Shown in pieces: positions 20,666 through 29,331 of a stretch of DNA of 39,028 bases; position 1 is the first letter of the stretch, and the number at the start of each line of letters is the position of its first letter. Origin of the DNA: Gammaproteobacteria bacterium (GTDB lineage Bacteria > Pseudomonadota > Gammaproteobacteria > 21-64-14); the NCBI GenBank assembly GCA_027013145.1, contig JALUXX010000057.1, forward strand, positions 1 to 39,028. Reading direction: 5' to 3'. Under the pieces are notes generated by a model. The model was not told the origin of the DNA and ran no database searches. It saw only the letters and a program-made list of their open reading frames with translations. The position numbers were made by a program, and so were the translations under genes.

Positions 20666-21904
20666 ATGATGACGCAGGAAGGGGCAGAGGCACGGACGCG
20701 GCGCGGCGGGAAGGCGCGCCGGCCCGGCTGGACGCTGCGCTTCGCGGACCCGCGCCAGGAGGCCGCGTTCCGCCGCGACTATTTTCATCAGTCACTGCAC
20801 CAGGTACGGGTCAGCCTGCTGGTCGGGGGCTTCCTCTACGCCGTCTTCGGGCTGCTCGACGCGCGCATCGTCCCGGATGCGACGACGGTCACCTGGATCA
20901 TCCGCTACGCCGTGGTCTGTCCGCTGATCGCCGCGGTGCTCGCGCTGTCGTACACGCGCTGCTTCGAGCGCTGTGTGGAGCCGGCGATGGCGCTGGTGGG
21001 TCTCGTCGGGAGCTGGGGGATCGTGGCGATGATCGCCGCGGCCGCCCCGCCCGGGAGCTACCTCTACTACGCCGGCCTCCTGCTCGCCGCAACCTTCGTC
21101 TACACGTTCATGCGCCTGCGCTTCGTACCCGCGACCTTCGTCAACCTGGCCACGCTCGTCCTCTACGAATCGGTCGCCCTGGACGCCGCCGCGACGCCGC
21201 CGGCGATACTGCTCAACAACAGCTTCTTCCTGGTGTCGATCAACGTCGTCGGCATGTCCGCCTGTTATTACATGGAGCACTATGCACGCACGGACTTCCT
21301 GCGGCGGATGCTGATCCGCGATCAGGCCGGACGCCTGGAGACGGCCCTGGCGCAGGTGGAGCGGGCGCGCCGCGAGGCCGAGGAGCAGTCGCGGCGCGAC
21401 GCGCTCACCGGCTTGTTCAACCGGCGCCACTTCCGCGATATCCTGGCGGTGGAGCTGGAGCGCGCACGGCGTTCGCCGTCGCCGGTCTCGCTGATCCTGA
21501 TGGATGTCGACCGCTTCAAGCGCATCAACGACACCTGCGGGCACGCGACCGGGGACGAGGTGCTGCGCCGCGTCGCGCAGTGCGTGGGCCGCGGGTTGCG
21601 CCGGCCCGACACCGCCTGCCGCTACGGCGGCGAGGAATTCGCGCTGCTGCTGCCGGGCAGCGACGGGCACGCGGCGCGCCACGTCGCCGAACGCGTGCGC
21701 GCCGCGGTCGCGGCGGTCACCGTGGGGCACCCCGGCGGTCCGGCCGCGGTGACGGCGAGCCTCGGGGTGGCGACGATGCCCGCGGGGGAGTCATGGGACG
21801 CGGATATCCTGGTCGACCGGGCCGATCGCGCCCTCTACGCCGCCAAGCGGGCCGGGCGCGACCGCGTGTGCGTGTGGGAGGGCGGCGAGGCGATGCCGGC
21901 CTGA
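20666..21904 (+). CDS. Membrane-bound diguanylate cyclase (GGDEF domain)
   Basis: About 412 residues from the ATG pair at 20666/20669; an in-frame GTG at 20639 is an alternative. The N-terminal half has about six hydrophobic segments (from about 47 to 200), a membrane sensor with no recognised ligand pocket. A short coiled-coil linker (LETALAQVERARREAEEQSR) leads to a GGDEF domain starting DALTGLFNRRHF. The active-site loop is GGEEF at 321-325, a functional variant, and the inhibitory site RRPD (312-315) is exactly five residues ahead, so product inhibition by c-di-GMP is expected. The enzyme makes c-di-GMP from two GTP. Its 3' end overlaps the likely start of the next gene. Confidence 0.93.
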   Translation: MMTQEGAEARTRRGGKARRPGWTLRFADPRQEAAFRRDYFHQSLHQVRVSLLVGGFLYAVFGLLDARIVPDATTVTWIIRYAVVCPLIAAVLALSYTRCFERCVEPAMALVGLVGSWGIVAMIAAAAPPGSYLYYAGLLLAATFVYTFMRLRFVPATFVNLATLVLYESVALDAAATPPAILLNNSFFLVSINVVGMSACYYMEHYARTDFLRRMLIRDQAGRLETALAQVERARREAEEQSRRDALTGLFNRRHFRDILAVELERARRSPSPVSLILMDVDRFKRINDTCGHATGDEVLRRVAQCVGRGLRRPDTACRYGGEEFALLLPGSDGHAARHVAERVRAAVAAVTVGHPGGPAAVTASLGVATMPAGESWDADILVDRADRALYAAKRAGRDRVCVWEGGEAMPA

Positions 21905-22884
21905 TCCCGTCCGCCGCCGATCCCGGACCGATCCGCATCGCGGTCAGCAGTTGCCTCCTCGGCGAGCCGGTGCGCTACGACGGCGGCCACAAGCGCGAGG
22001 AATGGGTCGCGCGCGTGCTCGCGCGCCGCGCCGACCTGGTCCCGATCTGCCCGGAGGCCGGGGCGGGACTCGGCGTGCCGCGCCCCCCGATCCGCCTCGT
22101 CGGCGACCCGCGCCGCCCGCGCGCCGTCGGCGTGGAGGATCCGGCCTGCGACGTGACGCCGGCCCTGAACGCCTTCGCCCGCGCCGCGGCGCGCGCGCTC
22201 GGCGAGGTCGACGGTTACATCCTCAAGGCCGGCTCGCCGAGCTGCGGGCCGGGCGCGGTGCCCGTGTTCGGTCCGCGCGGAGGGAGACGCCCCGGGGTCG
22301 GCCTGCACGCCCTCGCGATCCGCCGCCTGTGGCCGTTGCTCCCGTTCACGGACGAGACCGCGCTGCGGAACGCGGCGGGGCGCGAGCACTTCTTCGAACG
22401 GGTCCGCGCCCACCGGCGCTGGCGCCGGCTCCTCGCCGGGCGGGTGACGCTCGCGGCCCTGGCGGACTTCCACGCGCAGCACGAACTCACGCTGACGGCG
22501 CACGCCCCCGCCGCCCGCCGGCGCCTCGCGCGGCTCCTCGCAGAAGGGGGCCCCGCCCGGGCCGTCGCCCGCCGCTACGGGGCGGTCTTCATGGCCGCGC
22601 TCGCACGACCGGCGACGCGCAGCGGGCACGCGCGGGCGCTGCGACTCGCCGTGAGGCGGGTCGCGGCCGGGCACGGCGGGGACGCAGACGCGCGGCTGTC
22701 CGCCGCCGTCGAGGCCTTCCGGCGCGGTCGCGCCCCGCGCGCGGCGGCGCTGACGCAGTTGCGCCGCCACCTGCGCCGGCACCCGGACCCGTGGCTCGCC
22801 GGACAGGTCTACCTGGAACCGGTGCCGGCGTGGGTGGCGCGGGATCCCGTCGTGCCCGCGGCGGCACGGAGGCGGGGGCGGTAA
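21874..22884 (+). CDS. DUF523-DUF1722 fusion protein (YbgA-like)
   Basis: Two domains. DUF523: IAVSSCLLGEPVRYDGGHKR, ICPEAGAGLGVPRPP and GYILKAGSPSCG, with conserved Cys residues. DUF1722: FFERVRAHRRWR..., DFHAQHELTLTAHAP and the C-terminal PWLAGQVYLEP. The biochemical function is unknown; E. coli YbgA holds the second domain and is encoded next to photolyase. There is no ATG near the homology start: candidates are GTG 21874 (used here, 31 bases overlap with the diguanylate cyclase), GTG 21868, and CTG 21901, which would overlap the upstream TGA (cTGA). Start confidence is low, identity high. It is convergent with the dehydrogenase, 25 bases away. Confidence 0.85.
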   Translation: MGGRRGDAGLIPSAADPGPIRIAVSSCLLGEPVRYDGGHKREEWVARVLARRADLVPICPEAGAGLGVPRPPIRLVGDPRRPRAVGVEDPACDVTPALNAFARAAARALGEVDGYILKAGSPSCGPGAVPVFGPRGGRRPGVGLHALAIRRLWPLLPFTDETALRNAAGREHFFERVRAHRRWRRLLAGRVTLAALADFHAQHELTLTAHAPAARRRLARLLAEGGPARAVARRYGAVFMAALARPATRSGHARALRLAVRRVAAGHGGDADARLSAAVEAFRRGRAPRAAALTQLRRHLRRHPDPWLAGQVYLEPVPAWVARDPVVPAAARRRGR

Positions 22885-22909
22885 CGGGCGGACGGGGGGC
22901 GACGCCGCA

Positions 22910-23776
22910 TCAACCGCGGAACAGTGCCTGCTTGTGCCGGAACAGGGCGGAGATGTCGAGGTCCCCCGCCCCGGCGTCGATCAGCCGACGGTAGTGCACC
23001 AGCGTCATCTCCACCAGGGGCAGGTGCGCGCCGAGCCCCGCGGCGAGATCCCGGCAGATTTCGAGATCCTTGTGGTGCAAGGCGACGCGAAACCCCGGAT
23101 CGAAACGACCCGCCAGCATCGTCGGCCCGCGATGAGTGAGGAACCAGTTGCCGGCGGCCCCGCCCCCGACGGCCTCGATCACCCGCTCGCCCGGCAGCCC
23201 GAGCGCCCGCGCGAAGGCGAGCGCCTCGCTGACGGCCTGGTTGATCCCCGCCGCCATCGCCTGGTTCACGGCCTTCGCCGCCTGCCCGCAGCCGGCCGGA
23301 CCCAGATGGACGATGCGCGCGGCCAGCACCTCCAGCAGCGGGCGCGCCCGCGCCACGTCCCGCGCCTCGCCGCCGAGCATCATCGACAGCGTGGCGCCGC
23401 GCGCGCCCTCGACCCCGCCCGACACCGGCGCGTCGAGAAACGCCCCGCCCGCGGCCCGTACCCGCTCGTCGCACACTCGGGCCGTGTCCGGACGCACCGT
23501 GGAGAGATCGATGACCAGGGTGCCGGGACGCAGGTGCGGGATCGCTTCATCGACGACGCCGAGCACGTCCGCGTCGGCCGACACGCACAGCAACAGCGCG
23601 TCGCACCGGCGCGCCAACTCCCCGGGGTCGGTCGCGACGCCGACGCCGGTCGCCGCGGCGAATGCCTCGGCACGCGCCCGGGTGCGGTTCCATACCGCCT
23701 CGAGCCGCCCCGCCTGCGCCAGGTTCGCGGCCATCGGCCGGCCCATGGCGCCCAGTCCGATGAATCCCGCGCGCAC
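22910..23776 (-). CDS. 3-hydroxyisobutyrate dehydrogenase-family NAD(P)-dependent oxidoreductase
   Basis: 288 residues. The N-terminal Rossmann motif GFIGLGAMGRPMAANL, the substrate-binding motif DAPVSGGVEGA and the catalytic Lys in GCGQAAKAVNQ identify the beta-hydroxyacid dehydrogenase family (3-hydroxyisobutyrate, tartronate semialdehyde, glyoxylate/succinic semialdehyde reductases). The exact substrate is not readable; a succinic semialdehyde or glyoxylate reductase role is possible. The start is GTG at 23776, preceded by AGGG at about 11 bases. It lies 28 bases after sodC and so is probably the last gene of a speA-sodC-dehydrogenase transcript. Confidence 0.9.
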   Translation of the reverse strand: MRAGFIGLGAMGRPMAANLAQAGRLEAVWNRTRARAEAFAAATGVGVATDPGELARRCDALLLCVSADADVLGVVDEAIPHLRPGTLVIDLSTVRPDTARVCDERVRAAGGAFLDAPVSGGVEGARGATLSMMLGGEARDVARARPLLEVLAARIVHLGPAGCGQAAKAVNQAMAAGINQAVSEALAFARALGLPGERVIEAVGGGAAGNWFLTHRGPTMLAGRFDPGFRVALHHKDLEICRDLAAGLGAHLPLVEMTLVHYRRLIDAGAGDLDISALFRHKQALFRG

Positions 23777-23803
23777 CGCGTCGATGGCCCTCGCGCGACC
23801 CCT

Positions 23804-24331
23804 TCAGTCGACCACGCCGCAGGCGATGCGCGCGCCGCCGCCGCCCAACGGTGCGGGGCTGTCCGCATAGTTGTCGCCGCCGGCGTGGATCATCAGGGCA
23901 TGGCCGCGCAGGTCGCGCAGGCGCAGCCGCGGCGCCAGGACGGGCGCGACGGCGTCGCCGGCGGCATCCGCGTAGAGCACCGGCAGGTCCCCGAGATGGC
24001 CGTGGCGATAGGGTCCGGCATGACGCCCCGTGCGCCGGGGATCGAAGTGCCCGCCCGCCGCCAGCCCCGCCACCGGACTCCCCTCCTTCATCCCTGGTCC
24101 GCAGTCCGCGTTGCGGTGCAGGTGGAAGCCGTGAGCGCCGGGCGCGAGACCGTGCAGCCGCGGCGTGAACACGGCGCCGTAGCGGCTGTCGCGCACCGCG
24201 ATGGAGCCGATCTGGGCCCCGACGCCGTCCGGCGTGACGCGGTGCATGTGGATCCGCTCCTCGCCGGCCTGCGCCGCCCCCATTCCGATTCCCACGGCGA
24301 GTCCGAGTACCGCATAACGGTTGCGCTTCAT
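23804..24331 (-). CDS. sodC: Periplasmic Cu/Zn superoxide dismutase
   Basis: 175 residues with a signal peptide (KRNRYAVLGLAVGIGMGAAQA, cleavage near 22). Copper ligands lie in HGFHLHRNADC, and the bridging and zinc-site residues in GGHFDPRRTGRHAGPYRHGHLGDLP. The last copper His is in HALMIHAGGDNY. PLGGGGARIACGV supplies the second disulfide Cys. This is a complete bacterial SodC that dismutates superoxide in the periplasm. GGAGGGACAG precedes the ATG at a good distance. It is 81 bases downstream of speA in the same direction; polyamine synthesis and superoxide defence may be co-expressed, which is inference. Confidence 0.95.
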   Translation of the reverse strand: MKRNRYAVLGLAVGIGMGAAQAGEERIHMHRVTPDGVGAQIGSIAVRDSRYGAVFTPRLHGLAPGAHGFHLHRNADCGPGMKEGSPVAGLAAGGHFDPRRTGRHAGPYRHGHLGDLPVLYADAAGDAVAPVLAPRLRLRDLRGHALMIHAGGDNYADSPAPLGGGGARIACGVVD

Positions 24332-24412
24332 CGCCTGTCCCTCCCTTGCCCCGCGCCGCCTCCCGGCGCGACGGACCCATGCTAACAGATCGCCGCCGCC
24401 GTGCCTGCGCCC

Positions 24413-26299
24413 TCAGTCCTCGAGGTAGGTGTAGCCGTCGAGGCCGCCCTCCAGGCTCTCCCAATAGGCGGCACGGCGCGCCGCATCGATCGGGGCCGCC
24501 TCGAGCTTCGTGCGATAGCGCTCGCGCAGCGTCTGCGGGTCGAAGTGCACGTAACGCAGCAGGGCGTCCACCGTGTCGCCGCGCTGGGCGTCCTCCAGTC
24601 GGTAGCCGCCGCCCGCGTCGAGTACGACGTTCACCGAGTCGGTGTCGCCGAAGAGATTGTGCATGTCGCCGAGGATCTCCTGGTAGGCCCCGACCAGGAA
24701 GAACCCGAGCAGGTAGGGCTCGCCCGGCCGCCACGCGTGCAGCGGCAGCGTGCTCTCGACCCCTTCGCGGTCCACGTATTGATCGATACGCCCGTCGGAA
24801 TCGCAGGTCAGGTCCTGAATCACGGCGCGCCGGGCCGGGGCCTCGTCGAGGCGGTGCAGGGGCACGATCGGGAAGATCTGATCGATGGCCCAGACGTCGG
24901 GCAGCGACTGGAACACCGAGAGGTTGCAGAAATACTTGTCGGCGAGCTTCTCGTCGAGTTCGTCGAGCAACTCGCGGTGGGCGCGGATGGACGGCTGCAG
25001 GAGCGGACGGACCCTGCGGCAGGCGGCGAAGTAGAGCCGCTCGGCGCGCGCCCGTTGCGCGATCGTCAGCACCCCGTGCATGTACATCGACTGCGCCTCC
25101 GCAAGCCAGTGCGCGGCGTCGTGATAGGCCTCGAGGGCGGAGCGCTCCGATACGCCCTCGCAGGCGCGCCACAGGTCGTGCAGGATGAGCGGATCGTCCG
25201 CGCCCGGCGCCGGACCCGGCTGGTCGTCGGCGGCGGGTTCGACGTCGGTGACGTTGGTGATCAGCACCGCGTGATGCGCGGTCATCGCCCGCCCGGACTC
25301 GGTGACGATGTCCGGGTGCGGGAGATCGTGCTCCGTACAGACCTCCCACAGGGTATGCACCACGTTGCGCGCGTACTCGCCGACGGTGTAGTTCATCGAG
25401 CAGAAACTGCGCGAACGGGTCCCCTCGTAGTCCACGCCGAGCCCGCCGCCGACGTCGACGCAGGAGAGCGGGACGCCCAGAGCGCGCAGTTCCGCGTAGC
25501 AGCGCGCCGCCTCGCGCGCGCCGCGCTGGATGTCGCGGATGTTGGCGATCTGCGACCCGAGATGGAAATGCAGCAGGCGCAGCGAACCCAACAGGCCCGC
25601 GCCCTGCAGGCGCTCCACGACCTCCAGCACCTGCGCCGCGGAGAGCCCGAACTTGGACTTCTCGCCGCCGGTGTTCTGCCACTTTCCCGCGCCGATCGAG
25701 GCCAGCCGCATCCGCACGCCGAGCAGGGGTTCGACGCCCAGGGCGCGGGATTCCTCGACCACGAGTTCGAGTTCGGAGAGCTTCTCGACGACGATGAAGA
25801 TGCGGTGCCCGAGTTCACGCCCGATCAGGGCGAGCCGGATGTATTCACGATCCTTGTAGCCGTTGCAGACGATCAGCCCGCCCGCGGGCGTGAGCGCGAG
25901 CGCGGCCATCAGCTCCGGCTTGCTGCCCGCCTCGAGGCCGACCCGGCCGTCGCCGTGGCCGAGAATTTCGGTGACCACGCTGCGCTGCTGATTGACCTTG
26001 ATCGGGTACGCGGCGGTGAACGAGCCCTCATAGCCGTCCGCGGCGGTGGCCGCGGCGAAGGCCTCGACCAGCGTGTCGACGCGCTCGTGCAGGATATCGA
26101 CGAACCGGACCAGCACCGGCCAGGAGAGTCCGGCCGCGCGCACGCGATGGGCGAGTTCGTGGAGGTCGACCGCGCCGCGGCGGGGATCGCGGCCGGGATG
26201 GGCGATCAGGTGACCGTCGGGGCCGACGTCGAAGTATCCCGCACCCCAGTGGACCAGGTTATAGGTGGCGCGAGCCTGCTCGATGTCCCATCCGCTCAT
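24413..26299 (-). CDS. speA: Biosynthetic arginine decarboxylase
   Basis: 628 residues from the ATG at 26299 (an ATG at 26335 would add 12), similar to E. coli SpeA (658). It decarboxylates arginine to agmatine using PLP, the first step from arginine to putrescine. Key segments: ATYNLVHWGAGYFDV near the N-terminus, the PLP lysine in YPIKVNQQRSVV, LGLEAGSK-type block (VGLEAGSKPELMA), CNGYKDREYIRLAL, GEKSKFGLSAAQVL, LLHFHLGSQIANIRD, DVGGGLGVDYEGTRS and TESGRAMTAHHAV. The C-terminal CDSDG and GAYQEILGDMHNLFGD blocks are intact. It is divergent from speE across 112 bp. No agmatinase or agmatine deiminase gene is in the window. Confidence 0.96.
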   Translation of the reverse strand: MSGWDIEQARATYNLVHWGAGYFDVGPDGHLIAHPGRDPRRGAVDLHELAHRVRAAGLSWPVLVRFVDILHERVDTLVEAFAAATAADGYEGSFTAAYPIKVNQQRSVVTEILGHGDGRVGLEAGSKPELMAALALTPAGGLIVCNGYKDREYIRLALIGRELGHRIFIVVEKLSELELVVEESRALGVEPLLGVRMRLASIGAGKWQNTGGEKSKFGLSAAQVLEVVERLQGAGLLGSLRLLHFHLGSQIANIRDIQRGAREAARCYAELRALGVPLSCVDVGGGLGVDYEGTRSRSFCSMNYTVGEYARNVVHTLWEVCTEHDLPHPDIVTESGRAMTAHHAVLITNVTDVEPAADDQPGPAPGADDPLILHDLWRACEGVSERSALEAYHDAAHWLAEAQSMYMHGVLTIAQRARAERLYFAACRRVRPLLQPSIRAHRELLDELDEKLADKYFCNLSVFQSLPDVWAIDQIFPIVPLHRLDEAPARRAVIQDLTCDSDGRIDQYVDREGVESTLPLHAWRPGEPYLLGFFLVGAYQEILGDMHNLFGDTDSVNVVLDAGGGYRLEDAQRGDTVDALLRYVHFDPQTLRERYRTKLEAAPIDAARRAAYWESLEGGLDGYTYLED

Positions 26300-26372
26300 G
26301 GCGCACAGTTTCGAGGCTCCCCCGGCGACATGCAAGCGCCCGCCGCGCTTGCCCGTCGCCGCCGGGCGTGGC

Positions 26373-26378
26373 TATCAT
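26373..26378 (+). promoter_or_regulatory. Candidate sigma-70 promoter for speE (-10 element)
   Basis: TATCAT (26373-26378; five of six match to TATAAT) with TTGCCC at 26349-26354 as -35, spacing 18. The predicted start near 26385 gives a leader of about 27 bases to the TTG start of speE. It lies in the speA-speE divergent region. Confidence 0.4.
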
Positions 26379-26411
26379 CCGCCATCGACTTCCAGGGCGG
26401 AGACCGGGCGC

Positions 26412-27287
26412 TTGCGCAAGCTCGACGAAAACTGGTTCACCGAGGTCGCCGCGGAGGCGGGCAGCGCGTTCTCCCTGCGCCTGACCGCGGCGGGGCGCAT
26501 CCACGAGGAGCGCACGCCGTACCAGCTCATTGAGGTCTACGAGACGGAGCACTTCGGCCGCCTGCTGACCATCGACGGCTTCGTCATGCTGACCGAGCGG
26601 GACAACTTCCTCTATCACGAGATGATGTCGCACCCGGCGCTGTACACCCACCCGGCGCCGCGCCGCGTGCTCATCATCGGGGGCGGCGACTGCGGGACGC
26701 TGCGCGAGGTGCTGCGCCACCCCGAGGTCGAGTCGGCGCGCCAGGTGGAGATCGACGAACGGGTCACGCGCGTGTCGGAGCGGTTCTTCCCGCAGTTGTG
26801 CGAGGCGAACTCCGACCCGCGCGCGCACCTCGAGTTCGGGGACGGGATCCGCTTCGTCAAGGAAGCGCCGGCGGCCGGCTTCGACGTCATCATCGTCGAC
26901 AGCACCGACCCCATCGGCCCCGCCGCGGGCCTGTTCTCGCAGGCCTTCTACGCCGACTGCCTGCGTGCGCTCGATGCGAACGGAATCCTGGTCGCGCAGA
27001 GCGAGTCCCCCCTGCTGCACCAGAAGCTGCTCCTGTCGATGCACACAGCGCTGCGCGGCGCGGGGTTCCTCGACATCGCCGTCCTGAACTTCCCCCAGCC
27101 GGTCTATCCCTCGGGCTGGTGGTCGGCGACGATGGCGTGCAAGGACGCGCCGCTCACGGGGTTCCGGGAAGAGGACGCGCGCGAGAAGCCGTTCCCGACC
27201 CGCTACTACAATGCGGGCATCCATACGGCCTCCATGGCGGCGCCGGAGTTCCTCTACCAGGCGCTCGCGGGGACCGGCCCGGCCTGA
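26412..27287 (+). CDS. speE: Spermidine synthase (polyamine aminopropyltransferase)
   Basis: 291 residues if started at TTG 26412, preceded by GGCGGAG; this gives the family N-terminus RKLDENWFTEVAAEAG and a length like E. coli SpeE (288). Earlier in-frame starts would run into the speA start region. The enzyme transfers aminopropyl from decarboxylated SAM to putrescine. Recognised: QLIEVYETEHFGRLLTIDG, NFLYHEMMSHP, RVLIIGGGDCGTLREVL (usually GGGDGG; here Cys replaces one Gly), VEIDERV, and the catalytic acid segment VIIVDSTDPIGPA, then LFSQAFY and YPSGWWSATMA. No speD is present in the window. Divergent to speA. Confidence 0.94.
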   Translation: MRKLDENWFTEVAAEAGSAFSLRLTAAGRIHEERTPYQLIEVYETEHFGRLLTIDGFVMLTERDNFLYHEMMSHPALYTHPAPRRVLIIGGGDCGTLREVLRHPEVESARQVEIDERVTRVSERFFPQLCEANSDPRAHLEFGDGIRFVKEAPAAGFDVIIVDSTDPIGPAAGLFSQAFYADCLRALDANGILVAQSESPLLHQKLLLSMHTALRGAGFLDIAVLNFPQPVYPSGWWSATMACKDAPLTGFREEDAREKPFPTRYYNAGIHTASMAAPEFLYQALAGTGPA

Positions 27288-27412
27288 CCGCCCCGGCGGG
27301 CCGCCCAACACGGTCCGCACGTAGTTCCGGCGACCACATCCGGAATACGCGGCGCACACGCGGCGTCCCACCCCCGACCCATACCAAAACCATTTCGATG
27401 GAGGACATCACC

Positions 27413-27916
27413 ATGCCTCACGCTCCCAAGGGGCCGCTCGCGCGCGTCGCGCAGGCGGCCTGTGCGGCCGTGCTGATCGGCCTCGCCGCGCCGGCGGCCG
27501 TGGCCGCACCACATTCCGAGTGGTCGGCCCCGGCCGCGGCCAACCCCCACCACCACTACGGTGCGATCTTTCAGCTCGACCACGGCGGGCGCAAGATCAT
27601 CAAGAAGACCCTCAACAACATCAAGAATCTCCTCGAGGACTCGCGCCTCAAGGGACACGTTACGGTGGAACTGATCGCCAACAGCCGCGGGTTCGACGTC
27701 TACACCAAGGGCAACGGCTTCGAGAAGGAGCTGAAGATGCTGCAGCGACGCGGGGTGATCCTGGCGCAGTGTCGCAACACGCTGCGTGAGCTGCACATCG
27801 ACCGCAAGGACCTCTACCCGTTCATCACCATCGTCCCCTCGGGCGTGGGTGAGATCACCATTCGCGAGGCCGAGGGTTGGGCCTACATCCACCCGAGCGC
27901 GCCGCCGCAGCTCTAG
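27413..27916 (+). CDS. Exported DsrE-like protein
   Basis: 167 residues. GGAGG eight bases before ATG 27413 fixes the start. The signal peptide runs to about residue 33 (VAQAACAAVLIGLAAPAAVAA). The mature part has a DsrE/DsrF-type alpha-beta pattern: YGAIFQLDHGGRKIIKKTLNNIKN, VTVELIANSRGFDVYTKG, LQRRGVILAQCRNTL, with one Cys at the position conserved in the family, and IREAEGWAYIHP at the end. Cytoplasmic DsrE proteins carry sulfane sulfur; exported forms like this are common in sulfur-related proteobacteria, but their role is unproven. It lies 125 bases after speE and may have its own promoter. Confidence 0.85.
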   Translation: MPHAPKGPLARVAQAACAAVLIGLAAPAAVAAPHSEWSAPAAANPHHHYGAIFQLDHGGRKIIKKTLNNIKNLLEDSRLKGHVTVELIANSRGFDVYTKGNGFEKELKMLQRRGVILAQCRNTLRELHIDRKDLYPFITIVPSGVGEITIREAEGWAYIHPSAPPQL

Positions 27917-27933
27917 GCGCCCGGCCCTCTCCT

Positions 27934-27968
27934 CCCCGGCGGTGCGCCGCACGGGCGCACCGCCGGGG
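27934..27968. terminator. Strong hairpin between convergent genes, possible bidirectional terminator
   Basis: A perfect 13-bp stem: ccccggcggtgcg (27934-27946) and cgcaccgccgggg (27956-27968) around a 9-base loop. It lies between the stop of the DsrE-like gene and the stop of the DUF4124 gene. There is no T tract on either side, so termination is plausible but not of the classical intrinsic type. Confidence 0.5.
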
Positions 27969-27970
27969 CC

Positions 27971-28444
27971 TCACCCGCCGCCGGCCTCCCCGCACCAGCG
28001 CCGCACCGCGCGCCGCGCCTCTTCCAGGGCGCGGGTTCGTCCCGCGTCGGACAGGACCTCTCGCTTGCCCTGGGCGTCGATCGTATAGAGGTAGCTCGCC
28101 GTACGGTAGGTCCGCAGCCGGTCGCGCGCGATCCCGCAGTTGCGCCGGCGCACCTCCGCCGTCCGCCGCGCGCGGGCCGCGGCGGCCTCCCGCTCCGCCC
28201 GCTCCTCCCGGAACGCCCGCAGCAGGCGGCGCGTGCGCTCCTCGTGCCAGGCCCGGTCGGGGTCGTCCGTGACCGGCGCCGGCGCATCGGGCGCGGGGAT
28301 CGCCCGCGCCCCGGCGCCCGGCGGGCGGTCGCTGAAATGAACCTCGCCCGAGGAATCCGTCCAGCGGTAGATGCCCTCGGCGCGCGCAGACCCGCCCGCG
28401 ATCCACAGGGCCGCCAGGATGAAGACGCAGAGTACGGGACGCAT
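27971..28444 (-). CDS. DUF4124-domain exported protein
   Basis: 157 residues with a signal peptide (RPVLCVFILAALWIAGGSARA) and then the DUF4124 motif IYRWTDSSGEVHFSDRPP at about 25-42. A long Arg/Glu/Ala-rich helical stretch follows, probably coiled coil (about 64-105), and two Cys (RRRNCGIA and RRWCGEA) may form a disulfide. DUF4124 proteins are periplasmic proteins of unknown function, abundant in gammaproteobacteria. It is convergent with the DsrE-like gene and upstream of the FetB-like gene (92-bp gap). Confidence 0.85.
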   Translation of the reverse strand: MRPVLCVFILAALWIAGGSARAEGIYRWTDSSGEVHFSDRPPGAGARAIPAPDAPAPVTDDPDRAWHEERTRRLLRAFREERAEREAAAARARRTAEVRRRNCGIARDRLRTYRTASYLYTIDAQGKREVLSDAGRTRALEEARRAVRRWCGEAGGG

Positions 28445-28536
28445 CGGGGCCTCCCCGCTCGAAACTACTCCCAGACTGCATAGCGGACCGAAGGCGGCGA
28501 TCTGTAGGCGGCGCGGTCACGCCGCCCGCCGCCGCC

Positions 28537-29331
28537 TCAGGGGCGCAGGCGGTCCAGGCGCAGGCGCTGGCGCTCGTCGAACAGCCGCCACGATCCCGCC
28601 CACACCGCGCCCACGGTGCCGAAGCCGGTACCGGCGGCGATCAGGAACATGATCAGGATCTGGTATTTCACTGCCTCCACGGGCGGGCTCCCGGCGAGGA
28701 TCTGGCCGGTCATCATCCCGGGCAGGCTGACGATGCCGGCCGCCGCCATGGCGTTGATGATCGGAATCAGCCCCCCGCGCATGCTGTCGCGGCGGATGTC
28801 GCCGATGGCCCGGCTCCAGTCCTGGCCGAGCATGAGACGACCCTCGATCACGGCGCGCTGCTGCCAGGCCTCCTGCGTGAGCCGGTCCATGGCGATGGCG
28901 ATCCCGTTCATGGTGTTGCCGAGCAGCATCCCCAGCAGCGGAATGGCGTACTGGGGCTGGTACCAGGGCTGCGGGCCGATCACCACGATCAGCGCCAGCA
29001 GGGTGACGGCGAACGAGGATACGAACATCGACAGCGTACCGACCCCGAACCCCCACCAGCCGGCGAGGCGGCGGCGCTGGCGCGCCATCACCTCGCGCCC
29101 GGCGAGCAGCAGCATCAGCAGGGAGATCGCGCCGATCCACAGCAGGTGGACGTTGGCGAACACCGCCTTGAGGACCAGGCCGACCAGCAGGAGCTGAACG
29201 GTCGTGCGCAAGGCCGCGATCAGCAGGGGGCGGGCGATCTCCAGGCGCAGGCGCAGCGACAGGGGGACCAGCGCGAGCACGAGCAGCGCGGCCAGGGCGA
29301 GGTCGAACGGCGTGAGATGGATCAGGTGCAC
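28537..29331 (-). CDS. fetB: FetB-like ABC transporter permease
   Basis: 264 residues from GTG 29331, close to E. coli FetB (259). About seven membrane helices are visible, starting LALAALLVLALVPLSLRL. Family blocks: ARPLLIAALRTTVQLLLVGLVLKAVF, PLLGMLLGNTMNGIAIAMDRL, GRLMLGQDWSRAIGDIRRDS, and IPIINAMAAAGIVSLPGMMTGQILAG. FetAB is described as an iron exporter that helps resist oxidative stress; the substrate here is inferred from homology. The start overlaps the end of the ATPase gene (ATPase stop 29322-29324), so translation is probably coupled. Confidence 0.9.
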   Translation of the reverse strand: MHLIHLTPFDLALAALLVLALVPLSLRLRLEIARPLLIAALRTTVQLLLVGLVLKAVFANVHLLWIGAISLLMLLLAGREVMARQRRRLAGWWGFGVGTLSMFVSSFAVTLLALIVVIGPQPWYQPQYAIPLLGMLLGNTMNGIAIAMDRLTQEAWQQRAVIEGRLMLGQDWSRAIGDIRRDSMRGGLIPIINAMAAAGIVSLPGMMTGQILAGSPPVEAVKYQILIMFLIAAGTGFGTVGAVWAGSWRLFDERQRLRLDRLRP

